This document shows positions 41,988 to 50,270 of a DNA stretch of 64,000 bases, piece after piece. The notes under the pieces are model-generated. The model had not been told where the DNA came from. It searched no databases and was given only the letters and a program-made list of their open reading frames with translations. The position numbers and the translations under genes are program-made. Every line of letters starts with the position of its first letter. Position 1 is the stretch's first letter. Where the stretch lies: positions 372,001 through 436,000 of the forward strand of contig NZ_LR217720.1 of assembly GCF_900698955.1 (NCBI RefSeq), written 5' to 3'. This stretch comes from Erwinia_E haradaeae_G. Lineage in GTDB: Bacteria; Pseudomonadota; Gammaproteobacteria; Enterobacterales; Enterobacteriaceae.

Positions 41988-42112
41988 CTCGTCTCCTATG
42001 AGATTCATTAGCATGTAATTAGTTATCATGCCTTATCAAACGAAATGATTGTGCATGAATACTTTATATGAAAGTTAAGGTATAGTTTTTTGCCATTGAA
42101 TTTGAGTTGAGT

Positions 42113-43051
42113 ATGATGTTGATACGTGGCATACATAATCTGAGAACAGAACATTGTGGTTATGCGTTAACTATAGGTAATTTTGATGGTGTTCATCGTG
42201 GGCATCAAGCATTGCTAACAAAACTGCGCATAGAAGGAAGCAAATATAATGCTCCTGTAATGGTTATGCTTTTTGAACCGCATCCGCTAGAAGTTTTAAG
42301 AGCAAAAAATGCACCTGCTCGCTTAACTCGATTACATGAAAAGTTGGTTTATTTAAAAAAAGCGGGGGTAGATGCTGTATTATGTATTCGTTTTAATTAC
42401 CATTTTGCCTCATATAGCGCGCGAGATTTTATTACTGAATTACTTGTCAATAAACTAAGAATAAAATTATTAGCTGTTGGTGATGATTTTCGTTTTGGTG
42501 CAGGTCGACGTGGTAACTTTTGTTTGCTAGAACAAGCGAGCATGCATTATAGTTTTAATGTCTTAAGCACACAGACATTATTAGATAATAACCAACGAAT
42601 CAGCAGTACTGCTATACGTGAAGCATTGTCTGTAGATGATCTACGATTGGCTGCGATGTTGCTGGGGCGTCCATTTAGTATGTCTGGCCGAGTTATTTAT
42701 GGTGATTCTTTGGGTCGTTCTATTGGTTTTCCGACTGCCAATATACCTTTATTTCGTATTTCGACACCAATCACAGGAGTATATGTGGTGTACGTGAAGG
42801 GAGCAGGACTGCAAGTATTATTAGGTGTCGCAAATATTGGTATACGACCTACTTTAAAGCGGGTACAAAAACAACTTGAAGTGCATCTTTTAGACATAAC
42901 TATTGATCTTTACGGTCAGTATATTGAAGTGATTTTTTTACATAAAATACGTGATGAAAAATATTTCTCTTCTCTTTTGTCTTTAAAAGAGCAAATTCAG
43001 CGTGATGTCATTGATGCGCGATCTTTTTTTGATCATCAAAAACTTAATTAA
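42113..43051 (+). CDS. ribF: Bifunctional riboflavin kinase / FAD synthetase
   Basis: The product has about 312 residues (E. coli 313). It phosphorylates riboflavin to FMN and adenylylates FMN to FAD. The N-terminal adenylyltransferase domain has the nucleotidyl-transferase motif TIGNFDGVHRGHQ and RISSTAIREAL; the C-terminal flavokinase domain has GRSIGFPTANIPL. Two adjacent ATG codons (42113, 42116) could start it; the first gives MMLIRGIHN, which aligns with MKLIRGIHN. The ribosome-binding site is weak. In E. coli ribF is followed by ileS and lspA; neither follows here. Confidence 0.96.
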   Translation: MMLIRGIHNLRTEHCGYALTIGNFDGVHRGHQALLTKLRIEGSKYNAPVMVMLFEPHPLEVLRAKNAPARLTRLHEKLVYLKKAGVDAVLCIRFNYHFASYSARDFITELLVNKLRIKLLAVGDDFRFGAGRRGNFCLLEQASMHYSFNVLSTQTLLDNNQRISSTAIREALSVDDLRLAAMLLGRPFSMSGRVIYGDSLGRSIGFPTANIPLFRISTPITGVYVVYVKGAGLQVLLGVANIGIRPTLKRVQKQLEVHLLDITIDLYGQYIEVIFLHKIRDEKYFSSLLSLKEQIQRDVIDARSFFDHQKLN

Positions 43052-43961
43052 CACTTAGGTATCATGACAGAAACTATATGGTATTCCCTGTGTCACTCTA
43101 CAGTTTTTTGTGCTCATGCAGTATCATCTTTTGAATAAACTAAATAGTATCTTTAGCGGATATCTTGAGAGGTAGTGTGTTTTTATGCACACATTGTATG
43201 GATTGCGTATCGTTATTTTCTTTGATGTATATTTTTACCCTAATTTATTTTTGCCGATGGCACTGTTATCAAGTTATTATAAAAGATTGTTCTTCATACA
43301 GTATGAAAATAAAAAGATAAGATTAGTATAGTGGAAAATATTTTATACAGTTGAGAGGAACTCGAGTTTAATGCTATAATCTTCCTTAAAAGTACGTATT
43401 CTCTATGAAATTTCCATATGAGTATGGCATATGCATGAGAGAAAGATAGAGATGTGCAGTGAAGTGATATAATGATATGGCAACATTATATAGTTGTTGT
43501 GTGTTACGTATAGAACAATGAATGTGTATAGAGCAATTAATAATAGTGAGATTACCCCATCTAAAAGAGTGAATCATAACGCTTAATGTAATACTATATT
43601 GGCATATGACAGTATGCATGTAGCTATTATGCATTAACTGCGCTAAGCGGATTCTCAGCAGAGAGTCATTTGACTAAAATTTTTAGGATTTTTCACTGCT
43701 ATCACATGGATTGATGATGTCATCATTATTAGTAATATAACCACTTTAACAGAATAATTGGTATTATCTATCATAATGTATAGGTACATCAAGGGTACAT
43801 GTTGCTGACCTTGCATAGATAAATGAGTATGCATCTATGCATGATCTTCATAGATACAATATTATATAGCTCTAAGTTTTCTTAGGTGATAAGTATATGA
43901 TACATAACATAGATACTTAATATAATATTTTTGGATATGATTTTTGTCTCAAGGGTGCAAA
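43052..43961. other. 0.91-kb spacer between ribF and tusD
   Basis: No gene was recognised. A hairpin GATTCTC / GAGAGTC with an AGCA tetraloop (43650-43667, one wobble) is present without a T-run. The position marks the change from scattered genes to the packed translation cluster; E. coli has yheO and fkpA upstream of tusD, and neither is visible here. Confidence 0.6.
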
Positions 43962-44348
43962 ATGCGTTTTTGTTTAATGGTAACCGGGCCTGCTTATGGA
44001 ACACAGCAGGCTAGTAGTGCTTGGTTATTTGCCAGTTCTATAGTAGCCACAGAGCATACTTTAGATAGCGTCTTTTTTTATAGAGAAGGTGTTCTTAATG
44101 CCAATTTTCTTAATACAGCCGCGAATGATGAGGTAAATTTAACTAGTCTTTGGCAGGATTTGCACACAACTTACGGAGTTAAATTAAATCTCTGTATTTC
44201 TGCAGCATTACGGCGTGGCATATGTGATCACAAAGAATCACGCGATATTAATCGCATTTCATCTAATGTAGCCACAGGTTTTCAGCTTACTGGTTTAGGA
44301 GAGTTAGCCATAGCAATACTGACCTCCGATCGTATCGTACAATTCTGA
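43962..44348 (+). CDS. tusD: TusD, sulfurtransferase subunit for tRNA 2-thiolation
   Basis: The product has 128 residues, as in E. coli, with the sulfur-accepting cysteine C78 conserved in NLCISAALRRG. TusBCD takes persulfide from TusA and hands it to TusE, which serves MnmA in making 2-thiouridine at U34 of Lys, Glu and Gln tRNAs. The ATG at 43962 fits the family start (MRFCLMVTGPAYGTQQASSA); a six-codon upstream extension is rejected. The stop overlaps the tusC start by one base (TGATG). Confidence 0.96.
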   Translation: MRFCLMVTGPAYGTQQASSAWLFASSIVATEHTLDSVFFYREGVLNANFLNTAANDEVNLTSLWQDLHTTYGVKLNLCISAALRRGICDHKESRDINRISSNVATGFQLTGLGELAIAILTSDRIVQF

Positions 44349-44707
44349 TGCATTCTATAGCTTTTGTTTTTACAAAGAGTCCACATGGATCTAGCGCTGG
44401 ACGTGAAGGTTTAGATGCTGTTTTAGCAACACTAACATTGAGAAATAATGTTGGTTTATTTTTTTTAAGTGATGGTGCTCTACAATTAATAAGAGACCAG
44501 AGCAGTGACGTTATCTTAACGCGTAATTATAGTCTTACGTTTAGTGTACTGCCTCTATATGATGCTAGACAGTTTTATGTGTGCTCAGAATCGTTACTGG
44601 AAAGGGGTATACCCTATGATCATAAATTTATCTTACCAGTCAAAGTATTATCTTCAGAAGAATTACGAGTGATATTACATAAGTATGATCGAGTGATGAC
44701 TTTTTGA
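44348..44707 (+). CDS. tusC: TusC, subunit of the TusBCD complex
   Basis: The product has 119 residues, equal to E. coli TusC, with the conserved start IAFVFTKSPHGSSAGREGLDA. It is a DsrF-like structural subunit of the TusBCD heterohexamer. It is translationally coupled to tusD by a one-base overlap and precedes tusB by eight bases. Confidence 0.95.
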   Translation: MHSIAFVFTKSPHGSSAGREGLDAVLATLTLRNNVGLFFLSDGALQLIRDQSSDVILTRNYSLTFSVLPLYDARQFYVCSESLLERGIPYDHKFILPVKVLSSEELRVILHKYDRVMTF

Positions 44708-44715
44708 GGTAGTGT

Positions 44716-45003
44716 ATGTTGCACATGATAACCCATTCTCCATTTCAGTGTGACTTTCGAGCTATTTTACGTCTCATATCTCCTGGTGATGATGTGTTAT
44801 TATTAGGTGATGGAGTGATTATGGGAATCGAGAGCGGGATTACTTTTCCGGCACTTTGTAATAGTACACAGCATGTGTATATTTTAAAGGTGGATCTGAT
44901 CGCAAGAGGTCTCCTTATTTATATTTCACCACAGGCAACAGTGATAACCTATAATGAATTTATAAATCTTACAATAGAACATCCCCAACAAATATCATGG
45001 TGA
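44716..45003 (+). CDS. tusB: TusB, subunit of the TusBCD complex
   Basis: The product has 95 residues, equal to E. coli TusB, with LLRLISPGDDVLLLGDGV-like core residues and the conserved LIARGL and HPQQISW C-terminus. It is a DsrH-like subunit. It ends the tusDCB unit; the rpsL promoter region begins about 25 bases downstream, as in E. coli. Confidence 0.94.
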   Translation: MLHMITHSPFQCDFRAILRLISPGDDVLLLGDGVIMGIESGITFPALCNSTQHVYILKVDLIARGLLIYISPQATVITYNEFINLTIEHPQQISW

Positions 45004-45028
45004 ATACTCTATAGGATTTTCTGATTTA

Positions 45029-45057
45029 TTGACTCTTATGTGGTATAATCTTATTAT
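45029..45057 (+). promoter_or_regulatory. Putative str-operon promoter upstream of rpsL
   Basis: TTGACT (45029-45034) and TATTAT (45052-45057) are spaced by 17 bases. An overlapping TATAAT lies at 45044-45049 but has a poorer partner. Transcription would start about 85-90 bases before rpsL. The -10 region sits within the dyad described next. Confidence 0.5.
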
Positions 45058-45070
45058 ATCACATAAGAGT
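45032..45070. terminator. 39-base near-perfect dyad between tusB and rpsL
   Basis: ACTCTTATGTG (45032-45042) pairs perfectly with CACATAAGAGT (45060-45070); the inner bases continue the symmetry through one G-T wobble and TATAAT / ATTATA to a three-base CTT centre, an 18-pair stem in all. It could terminate or protect the tus transcript, or serve as an operator over the str promoter. A T-run is absent, so the terminator label is provisional. Confidence 0.45.
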
Positions 45071-45151
45071 AATAATTGATGTTAGGACAATATAATCTCC
45101 TTAGCAAGCAGGATGAGAAATCAAAAAGGATTAGAACCAAGGAGTGCAGTT

Positions 45152-45526
45152 ATGGCAACAGTTAACCAACTGGTTCGTAAACCACGCGTGCGTAAGACTT
45201 CAAAAAGTAATGTGCCTGCGTTGGAGGGGTGTCCTCAAAAACGTGGAGTATGTACTCGAGTATACACTACTACCCCTAAAAAACCGAATTCAGCTTTACG
45301 TAAGGTATGTCGTGTGCGTTTAACAAACGGATTTGAAGTTACCTCCTATATTGGAGGGGAAGGGCATAACCTTCAGGAACATTCTGTAATCTTAATTCGT
45401 GGTGGTCGTGTAAAAGATTTACCAGGCGTACGGTATCATACCGTACGGGGTGCACTGGACTGTTCCGGTGTTAAAGATTGTAAACAAGCACGATCGAAGT
45501 ATGGTGTGAAAAAACCGAAGGCTTGA
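45152..45526 (+). CDS. rpsL: Ribosomal protein uS12
   Basis: The product has 124 residues, as in E. coli, starting MATVNQLVRKPR at the 45152 ATG after a GGAG site; an in-frame ATG 13 codons upstream is rejected. It lies at the decoding centre of the 30S subunit. The streptomycin-related segments TPKKPNSALRK (Lys42-Lys43 region) and the PGVRYH loop are unaltered. It is the first gene of the str operon. Confidence 0.97.
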   Translation: MATVNQLVRKPRVRKTSKSNVPALEGCPQKRGVCTRVYTTTPKKPNSALRKVCRVRLTNGFEVTSYIGGEGHNLQEHSVILIRGGRVKDLPGVRYHTVRGALDCSGVKDCKQARSKYGVKKPKA

Positions 45527-45645
45527 TAAGTTTCTGTTAAGGTTAAGTAAGACCAAACCTTTCACTAGAGGGTGAAACATCTCTTATATGAATGAGAGAT
45601 ACTCGTATCGTTTTGGGGCATTCTGAATTTATAACGGAGTACTAC
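45527..45645 (+). promoter_or_regulatory. rpsL-rpsG intercistronic region, probable S7 control site
   Basis: In E. coli, S7 represses its own translation by binding this spacer. From memory of the E. coli sequence, blocks are conserved: GTTAAGTAAGACCAAAC (45542-45558), CTCGTATCGTTTTGG (45602-45616), and TTCTGAATTTATAACGGAGT (45621-45640) leading into the rpsG start. Between them lie two hairpins, TTTCAC/GTGAAA (45560-45577) and ATCTCT/AGAGAT (45579-45600). Conservation of non-coding bases in so AT-rich a genome suggests that the control is retained. Confidence 0.55.
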
Positions 45646-46116
45646 ATGCCACGTCGTCGGATTATAGGTCAGCGTAAAATTTTGCCCGATCCTAAATTTG
45701 GATCGGAGTTACTAGCGAAATTTATTAATATTCTAATGGTTGATGGCAAAAAATCTATCGCTGAATCTATCGTTTATCATGCATTAGAAGCCTTAACTAA
45801 GCGTTTTAGTAAAAATGGGTTAGAAGTTTTTGAAACCTCTTTGGATAATGTTCGACCCATTGTAGAAGTGAAATCTCGGCGTGTAGGGGGTTCAACATAT
45901 CAGGTACCTGTTGAAGTTCGACCAATTCGGCGTAATGCATTAGCAATGCGCTGGATTGTTGAATCTGCCCGCAAACGCGGTGATAAGTCTATGGCATTAC
46001 GTTTAGCAAATGAATTGGCTGATGCTGCAGAAAGTAGAGGTGCTGCAGTAAAAAAACGTGAAGATGTTCATCGTATGGCTGAAGCTAACAAAGCCTTCGC
46101 TCATTATCGCTGGTAA
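45646..46116 (+). CDS. rpsG: Ribosomal protein uS7
   Basis: The product has 156 residues, starting MPRRRIIGQRK at 45646 behind a CGGAG site; an upstream ATG at 45592 lies inside the conserved intercistronic region and is rejected. S7 nucleates assembly of the 30S head and is the autoregulator of the str operon in E. coli. The length matches the shorter E. coli form. Confidence 0.97.
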   Translation: MPRRRIIGQRKILPDPKFGSELLAKFINILMVDGKKSIAESIVYHALEALTKRFSKNGLEVFETSLDNVRPIVEVKSRRVGGSTYQVPVEVRPIRRNALAMRWIVESARKRGDKSMALRLANELADAAESRGAAVKKREDVHRMAEANKAFAHYRW

Positions 46117-46219
46117 CAGACATACACCTGCTATAGACCGAGTAGAACAGAATAGGGTTATAGTATCTAATCTAATGCAAATCGGCGCACTTAGGATATC
46201 TGAGGTTCAGAGGAATCAC

Positions 46220-48328
46220 ATGGCTCGTAGCACACCTATAACGCGCTATCGTAATATTGGTATCAGCGCACATATCGACGCAGGTAAGACAACCACTACT
46301 GAGCGTATATTATTTTATACTGGCGTAAATCATAAAATTGGTGAAGTGCATGATGGTGCGGCGACTATGGACTGGATGGAGCAAGAGCAGGAGCGTGGTA
46401 TTACCATAACCTCTGCAGCAACCACTGCTTTTTGGTCTGGTATGGCTAAACAGTTTGAGCCTCATCGTATTAATATTATTGATACCCCTGGACACGTTGA
46501 TTTTACTATTGAGGTAGAGCGTTCAATGCGTGTTCTAGATGGCGCAGTAATGATTTATTGCGCCGTGGGTGGTGTACAACCACAGTCTGAAACTGTATGG
46601 CGTCAGGCTAATAAATATATAGTGCCGCGTATTGCATTTATTAATAAAATGGACCGCATGGGAGCGAATTTCCTAAAAGTGGTGCAGCAAATTAAAGCAC
46701 GGCTTTTAGCCAATCCAGTGCCAATTCAGTTGCCTATTGGCGCAGAAGAGAAATTTACTGGTGTGATTGACTTAGTAAAAATGAAAGCTCTTAATTGGAA
46801 TGATGCTGATCAAGGTGTTACGTTTACATATGAGAACATTCCTCACGATATGAAAAATATAGCTGAAGAATGGCATCAAAAATTACTTGAATCTGCTGTT
46901 GAGGCTTCTGAAGATTTGATGGATAAATATTTAAATGGTCAAACTCTTACTGAGGAAGAAATAAAAGATGCTCTGCGGCAGCGCGTTTTAAGTAATGAAG
47001 TAATTTTAGTGACATGCGGATCTGCTTTTAAAAATAAAGGCGTTCAGGCAATGTTAGATGCGGTAATTGAATACCTACCAGCACCAACTAATGTTCCTGC
47101 AATTAAAGGTGTATTAAATGATGGCGCAGATACATCAGCAATACGTTATTCGGATGATAGTGAGCCATTTTCTGCACTTGCATTTAAAATTGCTACTGAC
47201 CCCTTTGTGGGTAATTTAACCTTTTTTCGTGTCTATTCGGGGGTGGTTAAATCTGGCGATACAGTAATGAATGCAGTTAAGTCACAACGTGAGCGTTTAG
47301 GTCGTATTGTGCAAATGCATGCTAATAAACGTGAAGAGATTAAAGAAGTATATGCGGGCGACATTGCTGCAGCTATTGGCTTAAAAGACGTGACAACAGG
47401 AGATACTTTATGTGATATCAATAATATCATTATTCTAGAGCGCATGGAATTTCCTGAGCCAGTTATTTCTGTAGCAGTAGAGCCAAAAACTAAAGTGGAC
47501 CAAGAAAGAATGGGTATGGCTCTGGGGAGATTGGCGAAAGAAGACCCTTCATTCCGCGTCTGGACTGATGAAGAATCTTCTCAAACAATCATTGCTGGGA
47601 TGGGAGAACTGCATTTAGAGATTTTAGTGGATCGGATGAAGCGTGAGTTTAATGTTGAAGCAAATGTGGGAAAACCACAGGTAGCCTACCGTGAAACTAT
47701 TCGTCAGCGTGTGACTGATATTGAGAGTAAATATATTAAGCAATCAGGCGGACGTGGGCAATTTGCTCATATTGTAATTGATATGAGTCCTCTAGAGGAT
47801 GAAGGTTTAGGTTATGAGTTTATTAATGATATTGTTGGAGGCGTGATTCCTAAAGAATTTATCCCTGCTGTGGATAAAGGGATCCAAGAACAACTCAAGT
47901 CTGGGCCATTGGCCGGGTATCCTGTTGTGAATATCCAGGTGCGTTTACATTATGGTTCATATCATGATGTTGACTCTTCTGAATTAGCTTTTAAGATAGC
48001 CGCTTCGTTAGCTTTTAAATCTGCATTTAATCAAGCAAAACCTGTGTTACTAGAACCAATCATGCAGGTTTCAGTTGAAACACCAGAAGAGTATATGGGT
48101 GATGTCATTGGTGATCTGAATCGTCGCCGCGGTCTCATTGAAGGTATGGATGAAACCACTACTGGTAAGACCATTCGTGCGCAGGTGCCTTTATCTGTGA
48201 TGTTTGGTTATGCCACTGATCTACGTTCACAGACTCAAGGTCGTGCTTCGTACTCTATGGAGTTCTTGAAGTATGCTGAAGCGCCGAGTTATGTGGCTCA
48301 GGCTGTTATTGAAGCTCGCAGTAAATAA
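46220..48328 (+). CDS. fusA: Translation elongation factor G
   Basis: The product has 702 residues (E. coli 704). It catalyses translocation and, with RRF, ribosome recycling. The G-domain motifs are AHIDAGKTTTTE (P-loop), DTPGHVD and NKMD; domains II-V follow with no break. The ATG at 46220 gives MARSTPITRYRNIG, which aligns with the family, behind a GAGG site; the frame is open upstream for 54 codons overlapping rpsG, which are not coding in this frame. Confidence 0.97.
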   Translation: MARSTPITRYRNIGISAHIDAGKTTTTERILFYTGVNHKIGEVHDGAATMDWMEQEQERGITITSAATTAFWSGMAKQFEPHRINIIDTPGHVDFTIEVERSMRVLDGAVMIYCAVGGVQPQSETVWRQANKYIVPRIAFINKMDRMGANFLKVVQQIKARLLANPVPIQLPIGAEEKFTGVIDLVKMKALNWNDADQGVTFTYENIPHDMKNIAEEWHQKLLESAVEASEDLMDKYLNGQTLTEEEIKDALRQRVLSNEVILVTCGSAFKNKGVQAMLDAVIEYLPAPTNVPAIKGVLNDGADTSAIRYSDDSEPFSALAFKIATDPFVGNLTFFRVYSGVVKSGDTVMNAVKSQRERLGRIVQMHANKREEIKEVYAGDIAAAIGLKDVTTGDTLCDINNIIILERMEFPEPVISVAVEPKTKVDQERMGMALGRLAKEDPSFRVWTDEESSQTIIAGMGELHLEILVDRMKREFNVEANVGKPQVAYRETIRQRVTDIESKYIKQSGGRGQFAHIVIDMSPLEDEGLGYEFINDIVGGVIPKEFIPAVDKGIQEQLKSGPLAGYPVVNIQVRLHYGSYHDVDSSELAFKIAASLAFKSAFNQAKPVLLEPIMQVSVETPEEYMGDVIGDLNRRRGLIEGMDETTTGKTIRAQVPLSVMFGYATDLRSQTQGRASYSMEFLKYAEAPSYVAQAVIEARSK

Positions 48329-48399
48329 GTTTTTGGGTTTATATTATTTACCAATGCTCACCGACTACAGTGTGAGTAAAGAAAGTAAGGAATATCATC

Positions 48400-49584
48400 G
48401 TGGCTAAAGAAAAATTTGAACGTTCTAAACCCCATATTAATGTCGGTACTATTGGTCATGTGGATCATGGTAAAACCACTTTAACTGCAGCCATTACTAC
48501 TGTACTGGCTAAAACGTATGGCGGTACTGCGCGTGCATTTGATCAGATAGATAATGCGCCAGAAGAGAAAGCACGTGGTATAACGATTAACACCTCGCAT
48601 GTAGAATACGATACTAAAACACGACATTATGCACATGTAGATTGTCCAGGGCATGCTGATTACATTAAAAATATGATCACTGGGGCTGCTCAAATGGACG
48701 GGGCGATTTTAGTGGTTGCAGCGACTGATGGTCCTATGCCTCAAACTCGTGAGCATATTCTTCTGGGGCGTCAAGTTGGTGTACCTTATATTATTGTCTT
48801 CCTAAACAAATGTGATATGGTTGATGATGAAGAGCTTCTCGAGCTTGTAGAAATGGAAGTGCGAGATCTTTTATCTCAGTATGACTTCCCTGGTGATCTT
48901 ACACCCATTGTTTACGGTTCTGCGCTTAAAGCCTTGGAAGGTGACCCCTTGTGGGAATCAAAAATTATCGAGCTAGCGAATCATCTAGATAATTATATTC
49001 CACAACCAGAGCGTGCAATTGATCAGGCATTTTTACTACCAATTGAAGATGTTTTCTCCATCTCTGGTCGCGGGACTGTGGTGACGGGTAGAGTAGAACG
49101 TGGTGTTATTAAAGTAAGTGAGGAAGTTGAGATTGTGGGTATTAAGGATACTGTAAAATCCATTTGCACTGGGGTTGAAATGTTTCGTAAGCTTTTAGAC
49201 GAAGGGCGTGCAGGTGAAAATTGTGGAATTTTATTACGCGGTATTAAGAGGGAAGATATCCAAAGAGGGCAAGTACTAGCCAAACCTGGCACTATTAAGC
49301 CACATACTAAATTTGAATCTGAAGTGTATGTATTATCTAAAGAAGAAGGTGGGCGTCATACCCCGTTTTTTAAGGGATACAGACCTCAATTTTATTTTCG
49401 CACAACTGATGTAACAGGTTCTATAGAATTACCAGAAGGTATTGAGATGGTGATGCCAGGCGATAACATCAAAATGGTAGTAACCCTCATCCACCCTATT
49501 GCTATGGATGAAGGTTTACGTTTTGCTATTCGTGAAGGGGGTCGCACTGTAGGGGCAGGTGTTGTTGCTAAAGTCATCGCGTAA
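48400..49584 (+). CDS. tuf: Translation elongation factor Tu
   Basis: The product has 394 residues, as in E. coli, starting with GTG, as E. coli tufA does. The GTPase motifs are GHVDHGKTT, DCPGHAD and NKCD. It delivers aminoacyl-tRNA to the ribosome. This is the only copy in the window; whether a tufB exists elsewhere cannot be seen. A strong hairpin follows 27 bases after the stop, closing the str operon. Confidence 0.97.
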   Translation: MAKEKFERSKPHINVGTIGHVDHGKTTLTAAITTVLAKTYGGTARAFDQIDNAPEEKARGITINTSHVEYDTKTRHYAHVDCPGHADYIKNMITGAAQMDGAILVVAATDGPMPQTREHILLGRQVGVPYIIVFLNKCDMVDDEELLELVEMEVRDLLSQYDFPGDLTPIVYGSALKALEGDPLWESKIIELANHLDNYIPQPERAIDQAFLLPIEDVFSISGRGTVVTGRVERGVIKVSEEVEIVGIKDTVKSICTGVEMFRKLLDEGRAGENCGILLRGIKREDIQRGQVLAKPGTIKPHTKFESEVYVLSKEEGGRHTPFFKGYRPQFYFRTTDVTGSIELPEGIEMVMPGDNIKMVVTLIHPIAMDEGLRFAIREGGRTVGAGVVAKVIA

Positions 49585-49610
49585 CGTGAAGACACTTTAT
49601 CTATAATTAT

Positions 49611-49658
49611 GCATCCAAGACTAAAAGAGCGCTAAAGCGCTCTTTTAGTCTTGGATGC
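49611..49658 (+). terminator. Long perfect hairpin, terminator of the str operon
   Basis: A 22-bp perfect stem encloses the four-base loop TAAA. The core AAAAGAGCGC / GCGCTCTTTT is a classic intrinsic terminator with its own T-tract; ten further bases on each side (GCATCCAAGA / TCTTGGATGC) extend the pairing. It stands between tuf and the S10 operon promoter and could work in both directions. Confidence 0.8.
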
Positions 49659-49701
49659 TCTTTAATACATTCATATATCATTGATATCAGAAAGATTACA
49701 G

Positions 49702-49730
49702 TTGATTTAACTCAATAGATCATATATAAT
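49702..49730 (+). promoter_or_regulatory. Putative S10-operon promoter
   Basis: TTGATT (49702-49707) and TATAAT (49725-49730) are separated by 17 bases, close to the sigma-70 consensus. It would give a leader of about 190 bases before rpsJ, similar in size to the E. coli S10 leader used for L4-dependent control. Confidence 0.55.
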
Positions 49731-49867
49731 AAAAATTATATACAGGTGATTCAAAATATAGAGAAATTATAATATATGATACTATCGGTTAATGCATGAG
49801 ATGATGAATTACTCGTACATATATATCTTGTACCTGCCTGTGTAGAATGAACGATTGCGTGCGTATA

Positions 49868-49901
49868 CCAATCATTTAAGATTGGATATAGTATTTTTTT
49901 T
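49868..49901 (+). promoter_or_regulatory. Attenuator-like hairpin in the S10 leader
   Basis: CCAATC / GATTGG (49868-49885, loop ATTTAA) is followed eight bases later by a run of eight Ts (49894-49901). It lies in the leader upstream of rpsJ, where E. coli has the hairpin at which L4 provokes termination. The stem is short and the T-run is offset, so this is a candidate only. Confidence 0.4.
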
Positions 49902-49929
49902 GTTTATAAATAATTGGAGTTCTGGTATT

Positions 49930-50241
49930 ATGCAGAACCAAAGAATCCGTATCCGTCTAAAAGCATTTGATCATCGTTTAATTGATCGATCTACGCTAGA
50001 AATTGTAGAGACCGCTAAGCGAACTGGCGCGCAGGTACATGGTCCTATTCCATTACCGACTCGTAAAGAACGTTTTACTGTCTTAATTTCTCCTCACGTT
50101 AATAAAGACGCGCGGGATCAGTACGAGATTCGTACGCATAAGCGTTTAGTCGACATCGTTGAACCAACCGAAAAAACAGTTGATGCGTTGATGCGCCTAG
50201 ATCTAGCTGCTGGTGTAGATGTGCAGATCAGTCTAGGTTAA
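49930..50241 (+). CDS. rpsJ: Ribosomal protein uS10
   Basis: The product has 103 residues, as in E. coli, starting MQNQRIRIRLKAFDH at 49930 behind a GGAG site; 25 in-frame codons upstream fall in the leader and are rejected. S10 binds the 30S head and also, as NusE, joins NusB in antitermination. It is the first gene of the S10 operon. Confidence 0.97.
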   Translation: MQNQRIRIRLKAFDHRLIDRSTLEIVETAKRTGAQVHGPIPLPTRKERFTVLISPHVNKDARDQYEIRTHKRLVDIVEPTEKTVDALMRLDLAAGVDVQISLG

Positions 50242-50270
50242 TCTGCTCATTCATTAGGTGCGGAGTGAAA

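Noticed and set aside
41900..42000. FMN riboswitch, 4.5S RNA, RNase P RNA or tmRNA in the ahpC-ribF spacer
   Set aside because: None of the core motifs of these families that I know is present on either strand.
4025..43961. tRNA genes in the spacers
   Set aside because: I looked for T-loop signatures (GTTCRANNC) with matching stems in the spacers and saw none; a tool-based scan would be more reliable.
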